NCBI GenBank assembly: GCA_035345875.1
Contig: DAORDH010000014.1
Span: forward strand, 1 to 64,000
Direction of reading: 5' to 3'
DNA length: 64,000 nucleotides
Source of the DNA: UBA2033 sp035345875
GTDB lineage: Bacteria > Spirochaetota > Leptospiria > Leptospirales > Leptospiraceae
The position numbers were made by a program, and so were the translations under genes. The notes beneath the pieces are model-generated. The model was not told the origin of the DNA and did no database searches. It saw nothing but the letters and a program-made list of their open reading frames with translations. Positions within the stretch are counted from its first letter, which is position 1, and every line of letters begins with the position of its first letter. Shown here piece after piece: positions 1 through 10,100 of this stretch.

Positions 1-22
1 ATTTTTAAAGGCTGACTTTTAA

Positions 23-172
23 TTCTTTAACATTTCGCAACAGACTGATTATATAGAAAATGGTTTTGTTGTTTTCACAGAAAAGTATCATTTGAAACGA
101 GGCTATTGCTGTGGAAATGGATGCAGGCATTGTCCCTATAAAAAGAATAAAAATTCCAATCCAAAAAATTAG
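23..172 (+). CDS. DUF5522 family small Cys-rich protein, 5' end unclear
   Basis: The frame reads DYIENG, then FTEKYHLKRGYCCGNGCRHC, and ends NPKN-stop at 170-172. The HLKRGYCCGxGCRHCPY block is the hallmark of DUF5522, a short family probably binding metal through its four cysteines; its function is not known. The frame is closed by a TAA at 20-22 and there is no ATG, GTG or TTG between that stop and the conserved block. Family members usually begin only about ten residues before DYIENG, so the start should fall here: the only near-cognate codon is ATT at 32. Either a rare ATT start is used, or the start was lost by mutation or a sequencing error. The family call is firm; whether the gene is functional is not. 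Confidence 0.7.
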   Translation, partial: FFNISQQTDYIENGFVVFTEKYHLKRGYCCGNGCRHCPYKKNKNSNPKN

Positions 173-187
173 ACTGGAAAGAATTAT

Positions 188-2125
188 TCATTTATAAATC
201 CCTTCTATTTCCTTTGCATACATTTCAAACATAACGTTTCTGCGAAGCTTTAATGTTTGTGTTAGTTCTTTTCCAGCTTCAAATTCCTTGGTAATAATTG
301 CAAATCCAGTTACTTTCTCAAATGCTTTGAATCCTTTTTCATTAGAAACCAATGTTTTAATTTCATTTTTAAAAAGATTTAAAATTTTTTGATCTGTTTT
401 CCAGTCTTCTCTATTTGCAGGCAGTGCAATATTTTGTGATTTAAAATGTTTTTCCACTTTATCGAATGCTGGAACAATTAAAGCTCCTAACGTTTTTTTG
501 TCCTGTCCCACAACCATTGCCTGATGAATGAATTCACTTTGAACAAGTGCAAATTCAATTGGTTCTGGTTCTAGATTCTCGCCGCCAAGTAGAACAATTG
601 TGTCTTTTGCCCGCCCTGCAAATTTGAGTTGTCCGCTTGCAGTTCTAATTAAAATGTCTCCAGAGTTCATCCAACCGTCAGGCGAAAGAACGGCTTTTGT
701 TTTTTCTGGATCTTTGTAGTAGCCCATCATGATATGTTGTCCTTTATGGTAGGCTACCCCTTTTACATTTGGTTTTGTGATTTCATTTCCTTTTTCATCG
801 ATTAGCTTTAGTCCTATTTCACTAAGGTTATTTCCAAGAGTTCCGATTACAGGTCTTGCGACATCTCGCATACAAGACACTCCTGTTGTTTCACTCATTC
901 CGTATGTTTCCAAAATCGGAAGACCGATTGAATAAAAGAATCGATCAATGTGATAAGGAAGAGCGCCAGCACCTGAAAAGGCAAAGCGGATTCTATTTCC
1001 AAGTGCAGCCTTAACTTTCGAAAGAATTACTTTAGATAATTGATACGGGATAAATAATAAAAGCGTTAGGAAGAGAGACTTAGTTTTATTGATAAGAGTT
1101 TTAGTAAAACTTTCAGGTTCTATAATGAGAGCTGAGCCTCTTAAATAATCTCTGTTATGGGTATAATTCATTGCAGCACTAGATGCTAAGTTGAATAATG
1201 CTTTTCGAAGGGGTGGAGCATTTTTTACGTTTTCTAAAATCTTATTGTAGAAGCTTTCCCAAACACGAGGAACAGAGAACATCAAGGTTGGATTTACAGT
1301 TTTTAGATCGGAAGCTAGATTTGCTATATTGGTAAATGCCATTGTAACTCCAATTCCTAGGCAAGTGCTTTCAAATAATCTGTCTCCTATATGCCAAGGA
1401 GGAAGATAACCAAGTGTGGTTTCGTCTCCTTGCAGTTCTAAACCTGTAGCGCGTAACGCCTCTTCTAATTTTGTCGACATCCAAACATAATTATTGTGAG
1501 AGAGCATTACTCCTTTTGGAGTTCCTGTTGTTCCAGAAGTATAAATTATGGTTGCTAAATCTTTTGGATCAATTGCTTCTCCCATTTTTTCAAACGCATC
1601 TGGTTTAGTTTTTCTATATTTTTCTCCTAGCTCCATTAAAGCATCAAGTGTTAGAACTTCTACTTTACTTGGAGTCTTGATTTTTCCGGGGTCAGAATAA
1701 AATATAATATATTTTAAATCAGAAAGTTTGCTTAAGCTCTTTTGGATTTTTTCATAAGCTTTCACATTTTCTAGAATGATAATTTTACAAGAAGCATGGT
1801 TGAATATGTAGAGTAAATCTTCCGAAGTGGCATCGGTTCCTCTAGGGACGTCAACCGCTCCAATGTTTGTAATTCCCATTGCAAGCCACATAAAACGATG
1901 ACCGCTATCAGCAACAAGTCCTACTTTATCTCCTTTCTTTGTTCCCAACTTGATGAGTCCAAATGCAATTAATTGAATCTTTTCATAGACTTCTTGAAAT
2001 GTAATTGATTGTAGGCTAGGACTACCAGTTCTAAACATTTGTGCAACTATGTTTGCATTTTTTGTTCTGGCATCTTTCATGAATTCGAATAATGTATTTT
2101 TCTTAGGAGAGATTTTATTATTCAT
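188..2125 (-). CDS. fadD: Long-chain fatty-acid-CoA ligase (AMP-forming)
   Basis: A 645-residue ANL-superfamily adenylating enzyme that activates a long-chain fatty acid with ATP and CoA to acyl-CoA, at the inner face of the cytoplasmic membrane. The P-loop motif YTSGTTGTPKG is near residues 195-205, the adenine-binding YGMSETTG near 407-414, and the hinge region GDILIR...GRAKDTIVLLGGENLEP near 488-520. The length matches the spirochaete/eukaryote ACSL-like group rather than E. coli FadD (about 560). There is no signal peptide. The gene stands alone, with 641 bases of non-coding DNA behind its start. It could serve beta-oxidation or recycling of fatty acids into phospholipid, which suits organisms that feed on fatty acids. 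Chain-length preference cannot be read from the sequence. Confidence 0.92.
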   Translation of the reverse strand: MNNKISPKKNTLFEFMKDARTKNANIVAQMFRTGSPSLQSITFQEVYEKIQLIAFGLIKLGTKKGDKVGLVADSGHRFMWLAMGITNIGAVDVPRGTDATSEDLLYIFNHASCKIIILENVKAYEKIQKSLSKLSDLKYIIFYSDPGKIKTPSKVEVLTLDALMELGEKYRKTKPDAFEKMGEAIDPKDLATIIYTSGTTGTPKGVMLSHNNYVWMSTKLEEALRATGLELQGDETTLGYLPPWHIGDRLFESTCLGIGVTMAFTNIANLASDLKTVNPTLMFSVPRVWESFYNKILENVKNAPPLRKALFNLASSAAMNYTHNRDYLRGSALIIEPESFTKTLINKTKSLFLTLLLFIPYQLSKVILSKVKAALGNRIRFAFSGAGALPYHIDRFFYSIGLPILETYGMSETTGVSCMRDVARPVIGTLGNNLSEIGLKLIDEKGNEITKPNVKGVAYHKGQHIMMGYYKDPEKTKAVLSPDGWMNSGDILIRTASGQLKFAGRAKDTIVLLGGENLEPEPIEFALVQSEFIHQAMVVGQDKKTLGALIVPAFDKVEKHFKSQNIALPANREDWKTDQKILNLFKNEIKTLVSNEKGFKAFEKVTGFAIITKEFEAGKELTQTLKLRRNVMFEMYAKEIEGIYK

Positions 2126-2766
2126 AGCAAGCCTCGGTTAAAAAGTATTATCCTTTTTTTTTCTTTTAATGTTCTTTCTGCAATCAGAAATTTTAATCAA
2201 AGAAAAATTCATCCTTATAATCACAAACATTCTTTTTGTGCAACCGTCTAGATACGGAAAGAGTTTTTAAAAGTGATATTTAAGTTTGTGAATTCTTTTG
2301 AGAAGGAATATATTAGAAAAAACTAATGGACTAATAGAATCAATAGCTTGTGGTATGGGTTTACTTAAGGATAAAAGAGTTCAGGGTGTGAAGAAACGTG
2401 AGTTCTTAATTTTCACTTTGCTAGAGCCTTTCTGTTAAAATCTATTCAGATTGATAATAATAGTCCTAGTAAGTGGATTCTAGTTTAAATCTAGATATCC
2501 TTAAATAAAGCCTAGGCTATTTTAAATCGTTGACCAATGGTTTCATGGTGAAATTCTGTATTCATACCGAATCAATATTCTTTTTTACTCATGGAAATTT
2601 GGTTAAAAATGAATAGTTTTCTGATGAGTAAGTCAGCACTTTGCTTTCCAATAAACTGCTTTATGACTTACGCAATCAGCGAGTTCTATTGATCTGATTT
2701 GACAATGAGCTTAAAGTAATATCTTAAAATAACAACATGAGATTTTAAATAAAATTTGGATGTAAT
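2126..2766. other. Long intergenic region between divergent fadD and parA
   Basis: No convincing gene. A 47-codon open frame near 2295-2438 begins with TTG, lacks a ribosome site and has no recognisable composition. The region is AT-rich and must hold the promoters of both divergent transcription units. A pair of 8-base inverted arms (GTAAGTCA and TGACTTAC) lies about 30 bases apart around 2627-2672, but no T-run follows it. Confidence 0.5.
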
Positions 2767-3498
2767 ATGATAATCAGTTTTGTGCAAACAAAAGGTGGAA
2801 CAGGTAAGAGCACTCTTGCGGTGAATACTACTTTCTCAAACGCCTTTCAAAGTAAATTTCAATCCATTGCTTTAGTGGAATTGGATCCTCAAGGAACATT
2901 AAAGAATTGGTGGCAGGAAAGGACTGAAGAAAATCGACCTTCAGAAAAAGTTTCTTTTCATCATATCTCAAGCACTCAGAAAGAAGTAATACAAGATGGA
3001 GTTAAAAATATTGCCACTCATAATGAATTACTTGTTTTAGATATACCGGGCGAGAGCACTAGTAAATTGCATACAAAGTTTGCTTGTGCAATTTCCGATA
3101 TAGTAATAATTCCAATGAGGACATCAACTAACGATGAGTCTGCTTTTGCAGATAATTTACTTCCTATTATAAAAGAAATTATCAGATCCTATCCAATTAA
3201 AAAGGGAAATTTTTTTATTTTACCTACGTTTACTAACGCTCAATCCAACAGAGAGAAAATAATAGAATACTTTAAAGATATACTTCCTGATTATATTGGA
3301 TGTTTGGATGTAGTTTATCCATTTCGATCAATATATGAAAACTTTAATCGAGAGGGTATGACTCTTCTTGAATATGTTGAAACAATTAAAAATAATAAAC
3401 GACTTTATGTAGGTGGTGCTCGTGCCATTGAGGATGTCGAAGGAATAGCACATTCTATTTTACAAAAGTTAGCGGAGAAAACACATGACGGTGCCTAA
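2767..3498 (+). CDS. ParA/MinD-family deviant Walker ATPase
   Basis: A 243-residue ATPase. The deviant Walker A motif KGGTGKST is at residues 9-16, the Walker A' segment ALVELDPQGT near 35-44, and the Walker B strand LLVLDIPGES near 95. These are the ParA signatures: dimerisation on ATP and non-specific DNA or membrane binding used to position cargo. No ParB with an HTH or CTPase domain is adjacent, so this is probably an orphan ParA rather than the chromosomal partition ATPase. It overlaps by 14 bases a lysine-rich gene which overlaps an RlpA-SPOR gene, so the operon points to placing an envelope or septal component. That role is inference. The start has a GGA six bases upstream. Confidence 0.85.
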   Translation: MIISFVQTKGGTGKSTLAVNTTFSNAFQSKFQSIALVELDPQGTLKNWWQERTEENRPSEKVSFHHISSTQKEVIQDGVKNIATHNELLVLDIPGESTSKLHTKFACAISDIVIIPMRTSTNDESAFADNLLPIIKEIIRSYPIKKGNFFILPTFTNAQSNREKIIEYFKDILPDYIGCLDVVYPFRSIYENFNREGMTLLEYVETIKNNKRLYVGGARAIEDVEGIAHSILQKLAEKTHDGA

Positions 3499-3931
3499 GA
3501 AAAGAAAAAAATTAGATAACTCTATTGATCCAGTGATCGTTAGAGAAGAACAAGACAACGTAAATTTAGAAGCAAATCAAGTAGAAGAAAAAGTTGCTAA
3601 GCCCAAAAAAGCGGCTAATACGCATAAATCACCAAAAGCAAAAGTAGAAAAAGCTTTTGAGGTCATTGATAAGATTGATAAAAATATTCAAGAGAAAGCC
3701 ATTGAATTGAAAAAAGTAAACGCTCTTACTGTGCAAGGAAATGAGGGAATTCATATTCGATTTAAAGTAGATCTAATTCGTTGGCAAGACTTTGTGGATG
3801 GAGGGAAAGGCAGAACGGAGGATGATAGTGTTGTTATTGATTTTACATTACCATATATTTGGAATTTGCCTGTCATTGGTGATGCAACAAAAGCATTGAT
3901 TAAAGAACTAGTTAAACTAAAAATACTCTAA
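3485..3931 (+). CDS. Lysine-rich hypothetical protein, likely ParA partner
   Basis: 148 residues, family not recognised. The first 75 residues are strongly charged and low-complexity (KKRKK, KPKKAA, KSPKAK), likely disordered and basic; residues 76-148 are denser and alternate hydrophobic residues, as in a small folded domain. It starts inside the end of the ParA gene (14-base overlap), and its TAA overlaps the ATG of the next gene, so the three are translationally coupled. ParA ATPases are usually stimulated by a short basic segment of a partner protein, and the N-terminus could be that segment. This is inference from position and charge; no DNA-binding motif is visible. Confidence 0.7.
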   Translation: MTVPKKRKKLDNSIDPVIVREEQDNVNLEANQVEEKVAKPKKAANTHKSPKAKVEKAFEVIDKIDKNIQEKAIELKKVNALTVQGNEGIHIRFKVDLIRWQDFVDGGKGRTEDDSVVIDFTLPYIWNLPVIGDATKALIKELVKLKIL

Positions 3932-4857
3932 TGAAGGAAATAATTATGCGCTTTTTATTTATTTTATGCTTTGTTATATCTTATCAATTATATGCACAAG
4001 TTGGTTTTACTCAGTCTGGTAAGGCATCCTTTTATAACGATCGTTTTCATGGCGCAAAAACAAACAGCGGTGAAAAATATGATATGAATGCGTTTACTGC
4101 CGCTCACCGAGAATTACCACTGAATACTAAAATTAAAGTAACAAATTTAAAAAATAATAAAAGCGTGATTGTTAGAATCAATGATCGTGGACCTTTTCAT
4201 CATGTTCGAATTCTAGATGTTTCAAAGGCTGCGGCAAAAGAATTAGATATGATTTCACAGGGTGTTGCAAATGTTACTCTCGAAGTGGTAGAGCTTCCAA
4301 ATGAACCCGTAAAGGATACTAAGTCTATTGCAACTCCTACTTCACCAGCAAAGCCAAATAAAACATCTACTGCGGATACTGTCGTTTTACCTGCAAAGAC
4401 AGAAGCAAAACATGAATCCAAAGAAGAAGAGACTCCTTCTAAAACAACACATCCTGAACCGTTACCCGCTAAATCTATTGCAGCGAATGCAAATGAAAAT
4501 GTAAAACCTGAACCTGAGAAACCTAAAGTAGATTTGAAAGAAGCCTCATCTGAAATTTTCAAGGCTGGATACATTTACAACATTCATGGAATGATTCAAA
4601 ATCCAAAAGGATATGGAATTCAAGTCGGTTCCTTTTCTCATATTTTTAATTCTTTAAGATTTTGTAAGTATATGACTGATATGGGATTTAGCAAAATTTT
4701 TATTAAAGCAGATAAAGAACCGAATGGAACCGCCTATCGTGTTTTAATTGGAGATTATGCTTCAGAGGAAGATGCCAATTTAGATACAGCAAAACTTCGT
4801 GAAAAAAATCGAGATTATTTAATTAAAAAGTATCCAGAGAATAAAGATTTACCTTAA
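3931..4857 (+). CDS. rlpA: RlpA-like double-psi beta-barrel protein with SPOR domain
   Basis: 308 residues. A signal peptide (residues 6-22, ending YAQVG) is followed by an RlpA double-psi beta-barrel at about 30-118 with the conserved NSGE, TAAHRELP and NDRGPF motifs that carry the catalytic acid residues of RlpA lytic transglycosylases. A Pro/Lys/Thr-rich linker (120-220) leads to a C-terminal SPOR domain (about 228-305), which binds denuded septal peptidoglycan. The protein should act in the periplasm at the division site. The ATG at 3931 overlaps the previous stop as TAATG; a second ATG at 3946 gives an equally good signal peptide and may be the real start. No lipobox, unlike the second RlpA at 20858. 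Confidence 0.88.
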   Translation: MKEIIMRFLFILCFVISYQLYAQVGFTQSGKASFYNDRFHGAKTNSGEKYDMNAFTAAHRELPLNTKIKVTNLKNNKSVIVRINDRGPFHHVRILDVSKAAAKELDMISQGVANVTLEVVELPNEPVKDTKSIATPTSPAKPNKTSTADTVVLPAKTEAKHESKEEETPSKTTHPEPLPAKSIAANANENVKPEPEKPKVDLKEASSEIFKAGYIYNIHGMIQNPKGYGIQVGSFSHIFNSLRFCKYMTDMGFSKIFIKADKEPNGTAYRVLIGDYASEEDANLDTAKLREKNRDYLIKKYPENKDLP

Positions 4858-4872
4858 TATTAGAGGATCGAA

Positions 4873-5166
4873 ATGAAGAAGATTCTGTTAAACCTATTGA
4901 TAATATTACTATTTGCTTGTAATGATAATAGCATTCAAGTAGAAAGTCCTAGCAGTAATCAACCGATACGGGATTTGATTGATAATAACGAAACAAATTC
5001 TAATTCAAATATATATCGCCAACAAAATTCTATAAGTGGAAACAATGGAGGCTCCTCTTCTGTCGGAACTTCGTCTGCAGGAGCCGTCGGAACTCCACCA
5101 GCGACTCCAGCTGTCGGAACTTCAACAGGCGGTTATGCTGGATATCCAACTACTTCTGGTTATTAA
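4873..5166 (+). CDS. Small Gly/Ser/Thr-rich lipoprotein
   Basis: 97 residues. Signal peptide with lipobox LLFAC (Cys16), then a short Asn/Ser-rich segment and a low-complexity tail with GTSSAG, GTPPATPAVGTST and GGYAGYP. No domain is recognised. It lies 15 bases behind the RlpA gene with its own GAGG-type ribosome site, so it closes the parA operon. The tail is composed like flexible surface or cell-wall-spanning lipoproteins. Real because of the clean signal peptide and spacing; function unknown. Confidence 0.7.
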   Translation: MKKILLNLLIILLFACNDNSIQVESPSSNQPIRDLIDNNETNSNSNIYRQQNSISGNNGGSSSVGTSSAGAVGTPPATPAVGTSTGGYAGYPTTSGY

Positions 5167-5424
5167 AGATTTGTTTTCTTTAAAGAGTTCTTCCGTTTAG
5201 GTAAATTACTCTAATTGGCTCATTTCTTTCTTTTAAAATAGGTAATTCTAAATTTGAAGGAATGGTTGGTTATTAAAAAAAACTGATAACAAAATATTGA
5301 AAGTTGGCTTTAATAAGTCTCTGGAGATTAGAAGAGATCAGAAATATTCAAGAAGTTTGAAACGGTTTTTCTTTGGAGAATATTTAGAATGATCTATCGT
5401 GAATGATTACAAAAGGATACTTGA

Positions 5425-6153
5425 ATGAATAAATTTTTTTCTTTTCTATTTTGGGGATTTGTGGCAATAACTTCAATACTACTATTTTTTGTAGCTTTTA
5501 CCCTTTGGGTTTTTTCTCTAATATTTGATCGTAAAAGAAAATGGCTATTGCATCAGTTTACTTGCTTTTGGGCATCTCTTTATACTTGGTTTAATCCTTT
5601 ATGGAATATAAGAATTTTTGGAAAAGAAAATATCGATTCTAAAAAGGCTTATGTTTGTGTCTCTAATCATCAATCTTTATTGGATATACTCATCATGTTT
5701 CGCTTATTTTCTCATTTCAAATGGGTATCAAAAATTGAAAATTTTAAGGTTCCATTTATTGGTTGGAATATGCGATTTAATGATTATATCGAACTCGATC
5801 GTGGAAAAGTAAAAAGTAATGCAAAAATGATAAAAGATTGTATAAGGGCAATCTCTAATCAAAACTCTGTAATGATTTTTCCTGAGGGAACACGGTCGTT
5901 AGACGGAACATTAAAGGCTTTTAAACTAGGGGCTTTTGAAATTGCAAAAGCGACCAAAGCGCCTATATTGCCTATTGTTTTAAAAGGAACTGCTCACGCT
6001 CTTCCAAAGGGTGGTATAGAACTACAGGGTAAACATGATATGAGTATTACTGTATTGCCTGAAATTTCTCCCTCTGTTTTCGAGAATATGTCAACCGAGG
6101 AATTGACAGAATTGGTTCGATCGAAAATACAGGAAGACCTATTAGCAAAATAA
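5425..6153 (+). CDS. plsC: 1-acyl-sn-glycerol-3-phosphate acyltransferase
   Basis: 242 residues, the usual PlsC length. Catalytic NHxxxxD motif NHQSLLD at residues 81-87 (His82, Asp87), substrate-phosphate motif FPEGTRS at about 152, and the later PILPIVLKGT block. An N-terminal hydrophobic stretch (about 5-33) anchors it in the inner membrane. It acylates lysophosphatidate to phosphatidate in phospholipid synthesis. A good AAAGGA ribosome site precedes the ATG. A 258-base gap separates it from the parA operon, so it probably has its own promoter; the TerB-like gene follows 53 bases later and may be co-transcribed. Confidence 0.9.
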   Translation: MNKFFSFLFWGFVAITSILLFFVAFTLWVFSLIFDRKRKWLLHQFTCFWASLYTWFNPLWNIRIFGKENIDSKKAYVCVSNHQSLLDILIMFRLFSHFKWVSKIENFKVPFIGWNMRFNDYIELDRGKVKSNAKMIKDCIRAISNQNSVMIFPEGTRSLDGTLKAFKLGAFEIAKATKAPILPIVLKGTAHALPKGGIELQGKHDMSITVLPEISPSVFENMSTEELTELVRSKIQEDLLAK

Positions 6154-6206
6154 TTAAATACTTGCATTCTACCGATATTTAGGGAAAATCCGTTCAGGAA
6201 AAAACA

Positions 6207-6704
6207 ATGAGTCAATCACAGTCAAATCAAAACAATCCATCTAAAGGTGCAGTTGGGAATTCAACAGGATTTAACGATTATATCCGGAAAGTTCAAAAAG
6301 AACTATCTGATGATTATTTAATCTCAGTTTATATTAGTCTTTATTTAAGAGCCTTGAGATCTGACGGGGTTTTAAATTATGAAGAGAAAGTCTGGTTTGC
6401 AGATCGAGTTAAAGAGCTCTATGATATAGATATTTTTAAACCGATTCAGGGTAGGTATACTAGAGAAGAATTTATGGAGCATGCAAGGCAAGCGGCTTCT
6501 GCACCCCTCGATTTGAATAAGATTGCTGCTTATTTCGAGAAAGAAAAAAAACAAGAACTATGCTTAGAACTTGCTTGTTTTGCTGTTTATACTGGTGACA
6601 GAGAAGTGGATCCAAATGAAGAGAAATTTCTAGATACTCTTACTGAAGTGCTAAAAATAAGTGAATCTAAGAAGAACGAAATAAAAGATAGATTTAAAAA
6701 CTAA
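6207..6704 (+). CDS. TerB-like helical protein
   Basis: 165 residues, all-helical in appearance, cytoplasmic. A hydrophilic N-terminus of about 25 residues precedes a TerB/DUF533-like helical bundle with paired motifs: RALRSDGVLNYEEKVWFADR near 48-67 and YTGDREVDPNEEKFLDTL near 128-145. TerB-type domains carry acidic residues at these two places, which bind metal in some members, and occur in proteins linked to membrane stress. No tellurite-resistance neighbours (terC, terD) are present, so a tellurite role should not be assumed. Family call moderate; function open. Confidence 0.65.
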   Translation: MSQSQSNQNNPSKGAVGNSTGFNDYIRKVQKELSDDYLISVYISLYLRALRSDGVLNYEEKVWFADRVKELYDIDIFKPIQGRYTREEFMEHARQAASAPLDLNKIAAYFEKEKKQELCLELACFAVYTGDREVDPNEEKFLDTLTEVLKISESKKNEIKDRFKN

Positions 6705-7108
6705 TCTTAAAATCTAATTGTTACCTATTTGATCCGATACCTCATTTATCAAATATAGGATTTATCGTTTCAAACTATTGTGAAGTATGTTTTGTATTAA
6801 TCTGAATGTCTAGGTATTTACCGATTTGTATAATTAGTTTTCTTTACCCGAATCAAAGATCTAATCCTAACAGACCTTTACATGGATCATAGTTAATAAC
6901 GTTTGAATGTTTCCTTCACCCGGACATAATCCTTGTTTTTATGAATCAATAACTCGTTTACAAATCCTGCAAATATAAGGTGAGTTTATTATTCAAATCA
7001 AGAAGGATCTTTACAATTAGATTTTTCTCTTTTTTACTCTCATAATAAAGTTTATCATTATGGAAATTTGAATAGAAAATAAACAGATTTGTTTCGTTTA
7101 AATAAAAA
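6705..7108. other. Intergenic region, nothing recognised
   Basis: About 400 bases between the converging TerB-like gene and the Big_2 lipoprotein gene. I see no open frame with coding composition and no hairpin apart from the terminator at its right end. Confidence 0.5.
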
Positions 7109-7132
7109 AAGCGTGGGTTTTATCCCACGCTT
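7109..7132 (-). terminator. Rho-independent terminator of the Big_2/vWA gene
   Basis: A perfect 9-base stem, AAGCGTGGG and CCCACGCTT, closes a 6-base loop. Read on the minus strand it is followed by a run of seven T (7102-7110 on the plus strand are mostly A). It lies 28 bases beyond the stop codon of the minus-strand gene. Confidence 0.9.
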
Positions 7133-7159
7133 CATTTCTGAAAAGAAATCTAGATTGAT

Positions 7160-10100
7160 TTATTTGTTGCTATTTCTACGTCTCCAGAGTCTTCCTGCTA
7201 AGATAGCACCAACGATAAGCGCTATAGTCGCAGCAGTTCCTCTTGCAGCACTGCTTTTTGCTGTTTGAGAGATGTAAGCCATTAAGCTACTATTAGAATC
7301 CATCTTTAAGAATGCTCCTTGGTCAGAAGAATACAAGTAGCTTATTTCTATTGATGCGTTTGTTGCAGGCCATGCAGTACCAGAGAAGATTATTGAATTT
7401 GTTGCAGGAACATATTGCCAACCATTCGTTGAATCTTGTGCTACAGCTGATCCGTTTACCTTAACTGTAATTGAACTTGATACTGGGTTTTTAGCTAATA
7501 TATAGCCACTGTCCCCTGCTACAGCATTCACAATAGTATCCATAATCGCATTGTAATCAGTGCTACAAACACTCGCTGCTACACCACCTGTTGCAGTAGA
7601 AAGGTTTTTATAGCCAGGCCAGGTAACGTTTCCTTGAGATGTAGACGGTCCACCTGATACTGAACAAGATCCTGGGTTTCCGGAACTATCTAATCCAGTA
7701 ATTGTATGAACTTTGTAACCATTGTTCACAAATACGTTATTGTTATTGTCGAAGTCTGTATTACCAGTTGCTCCAGAACATGGAGTTCCGCTTGAGTTAC
7801 TACCTGCCGAGTAAGTTCCATTGTAACATCTAAATTGGTCTCCTTCATCACTCACGATTACGAATACAAGTTTGTAATCAGACCCCCAAGAAGAACCAGA
7901 TCTTGGAGTTACAGTAGGAGTTGTTGTATAGGTAATACTATTTGGATACCCAAGAGATTTAGCAGCATAATAGATACCACTCTCAGTTCCACAACCTTTA
8001 GATCCTACACCTGTCCCACCGGAACCAGAGAATTGTGCGGCTGTATTAGAAGAAGTCATCCATCCATTAGATCTAAGTTGTTCACCCGGTGTTACTGGAT
8101 TTGTACATTTGTCTGTGCGAGTTGCATCTGTTCCGTCACCCCCGGTCGCTATTACACCTAAACGATAGTCTAGGTTTTTACCACCTAACTTATTAAAGAA
8201 GGTTGTAGCTGCTCCAGAAATAGAAGTTTGAATGGTTGAAGTAGATGCTGAGTTATCAATCACCCATACGAAGTCTACTTTAGGCATAGCCTTTCCAGTC
8301 TTCGTTTCTGTTTTTGTTAGATAGGTAGTTCCTGTGACTGCAATGTTTGTTCCACCTAAGAAGCTTTCGAGTAGAGCTTGGTTTGCTGCATAATCAGCAG
8401 AATTCGTTACCCCGATTCCGATTGTTTGTCCACCTGTTCCTGTTTTATAAGTAACCTGAACAATTGCTCTAAATGCAGTGGTAGCAGTTTCACCAGATTG
8501 GCTTGCTGGCAAGCTTGTAACACTTCCACCCCCAACTGCTAAAATACCAACATTGGAAATTAAATGGTTGGAGAGTTCAGTAGCCTTTTTGGAAGAACTA
8601 GTTGTGATTGATAGGTTGTATGTAATTGTGCAACCACCAGTGAAGTTTACTGTGTTTACAGAGTTTTGCGAATAGGAGGAAACTAGGTCAGGGCTATCCG
8701 CTAAAATCTTTCCTAGAATTGCTGTTCCTTGCGCTTGACAAGTAAATGTTGGGCTACTATAGTCCGGAATTTGAGCAATGAACCCAGCAGCGTTATTCGC
8801 AGTATTATATGTGAGTCCTGAGAAGTTTCCTGTAGGTGTTGTAGTTGTGTTGATTCCTGAAGGAATTGTTACGTCATAAGCTCCCACAGTCACAGCAGAA
8901 ACAGATGCCGTTGATCCATTGCTTGCTGCAGTAACAGTCAGAACGGATGTGTTACTAACAATAGTTCCACCGCTCGTAGTAATACCATTCGTCCCATTAG
9001 GAAGAGAAGCGGTAATATTGGTTGTTCCTGCTGCTAATCCATATGCTTTCCCTTTATCGGAGGAAGCGTTGCTAATTGTTGCATTTGCGGCAGAAGAAGA
9101 TGTCCAAGTTACTAAAGAAGTAATATCTTGAGTGGTTGCATCCGAAAAAGTTCCTGTTGCGCTATACTGTTTTGTTCCACCAGCTGCGACAGATGCGTTA
9201 GATCCTATACTGATAGAAGTAAGTGTCTCTGCCGTTACAGTTAGGGTAGAAGTATTGCTATTAACCCCATTTAAAGATGCTTGGATTGTGCTACTGCCTT
9301 GAGATGATCCTGTAGCAAGACCTTTTGTTCCAGAAGTATTGCTGATAGCAACAACAGAACCTGAACTAGATGACCAAGTTACTAAAGAGCTAATATCTAA
9401 TACAGTTCCATCAGAATAAGTTCCTGTTGCTGTATACTGTCTAGTAGTTCCCTTTGCGATAGACGCATTAGTATTAATAGAAATGGAAACAAGAGTTGCT
9501 GCGCTAACAGATAGAGAAGCTGTAGCTGTTTTGCCACCTGAAGCTACGGTAATCGTAACAGAACCAGTATTGATACCTTGCGCTAAACCTCCATTGCTAG
9601 TTGATGTGTTTACACCAGCTATTGATGTGTTGGAAGATGTCCATACTGCTGTGTTGGAAATATCAGCCGATGTTCCATTTGAATAATTTGCAGTTGCTGT
9701 AAATTGAGTGGTCGTTCCCTTAATTATGGTTTTGGATGAAGGGCTTACAGAAATCGAAGATATAGTAATAGAAGAGATTGTCACTAATTTTGTTCCTGTT
9801 ACACCAACATAGCTAGCTTGAACGTTAACCGATCCGTTAGAGATAGTAGTTAAAACACCTTTGCTTCCTGAACTATCGCTGACAGCTGCATTTGTAGCAC
9901 TATCAACTGACCAAGTTGCAACTGATGTGATATCAGAAGAAGTTCCATCTGAATAGATCGCACTTGCTTGGTAATTTGCAGTTGTTCCAGCTCCAACTTC
10001 TGATAAACCTGTTACTGTAATAGAAACGATAGTTACATTTTTAAGTTGAGTTGTTGTGGTTGCAGAACCACCATTTGCAACCCCAGGGAAGGTAGATGGA

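Noticed and set aside
2295..2438. 47-codon frame in the fadD-parA gap
   Set aside because: TTG start without ribosome site, no recognisable domain, average composition of non-coding DNA.
2699..2730. TTGACA box ahead of parA as a sigma-70 promoter
   Set aside because: The -35 hexamer is perfect, but no acceptable -10 falls at 16-18 bases; the best candidates give spacers of 12, 15 or 20.
4200..4574. Antisense frame of 124 codons inside the RlpA gene
   Set aside because: Shadow of the Ser/Pro/Lys-rich linker; no ribosome site, composition mirrors the sense codons.
6207..6704. Tellurite-resistance gene
   Set aside because: Only a TerB-like fold is present, with no terC/D/Z neighbours, so the resistance label is not supported.
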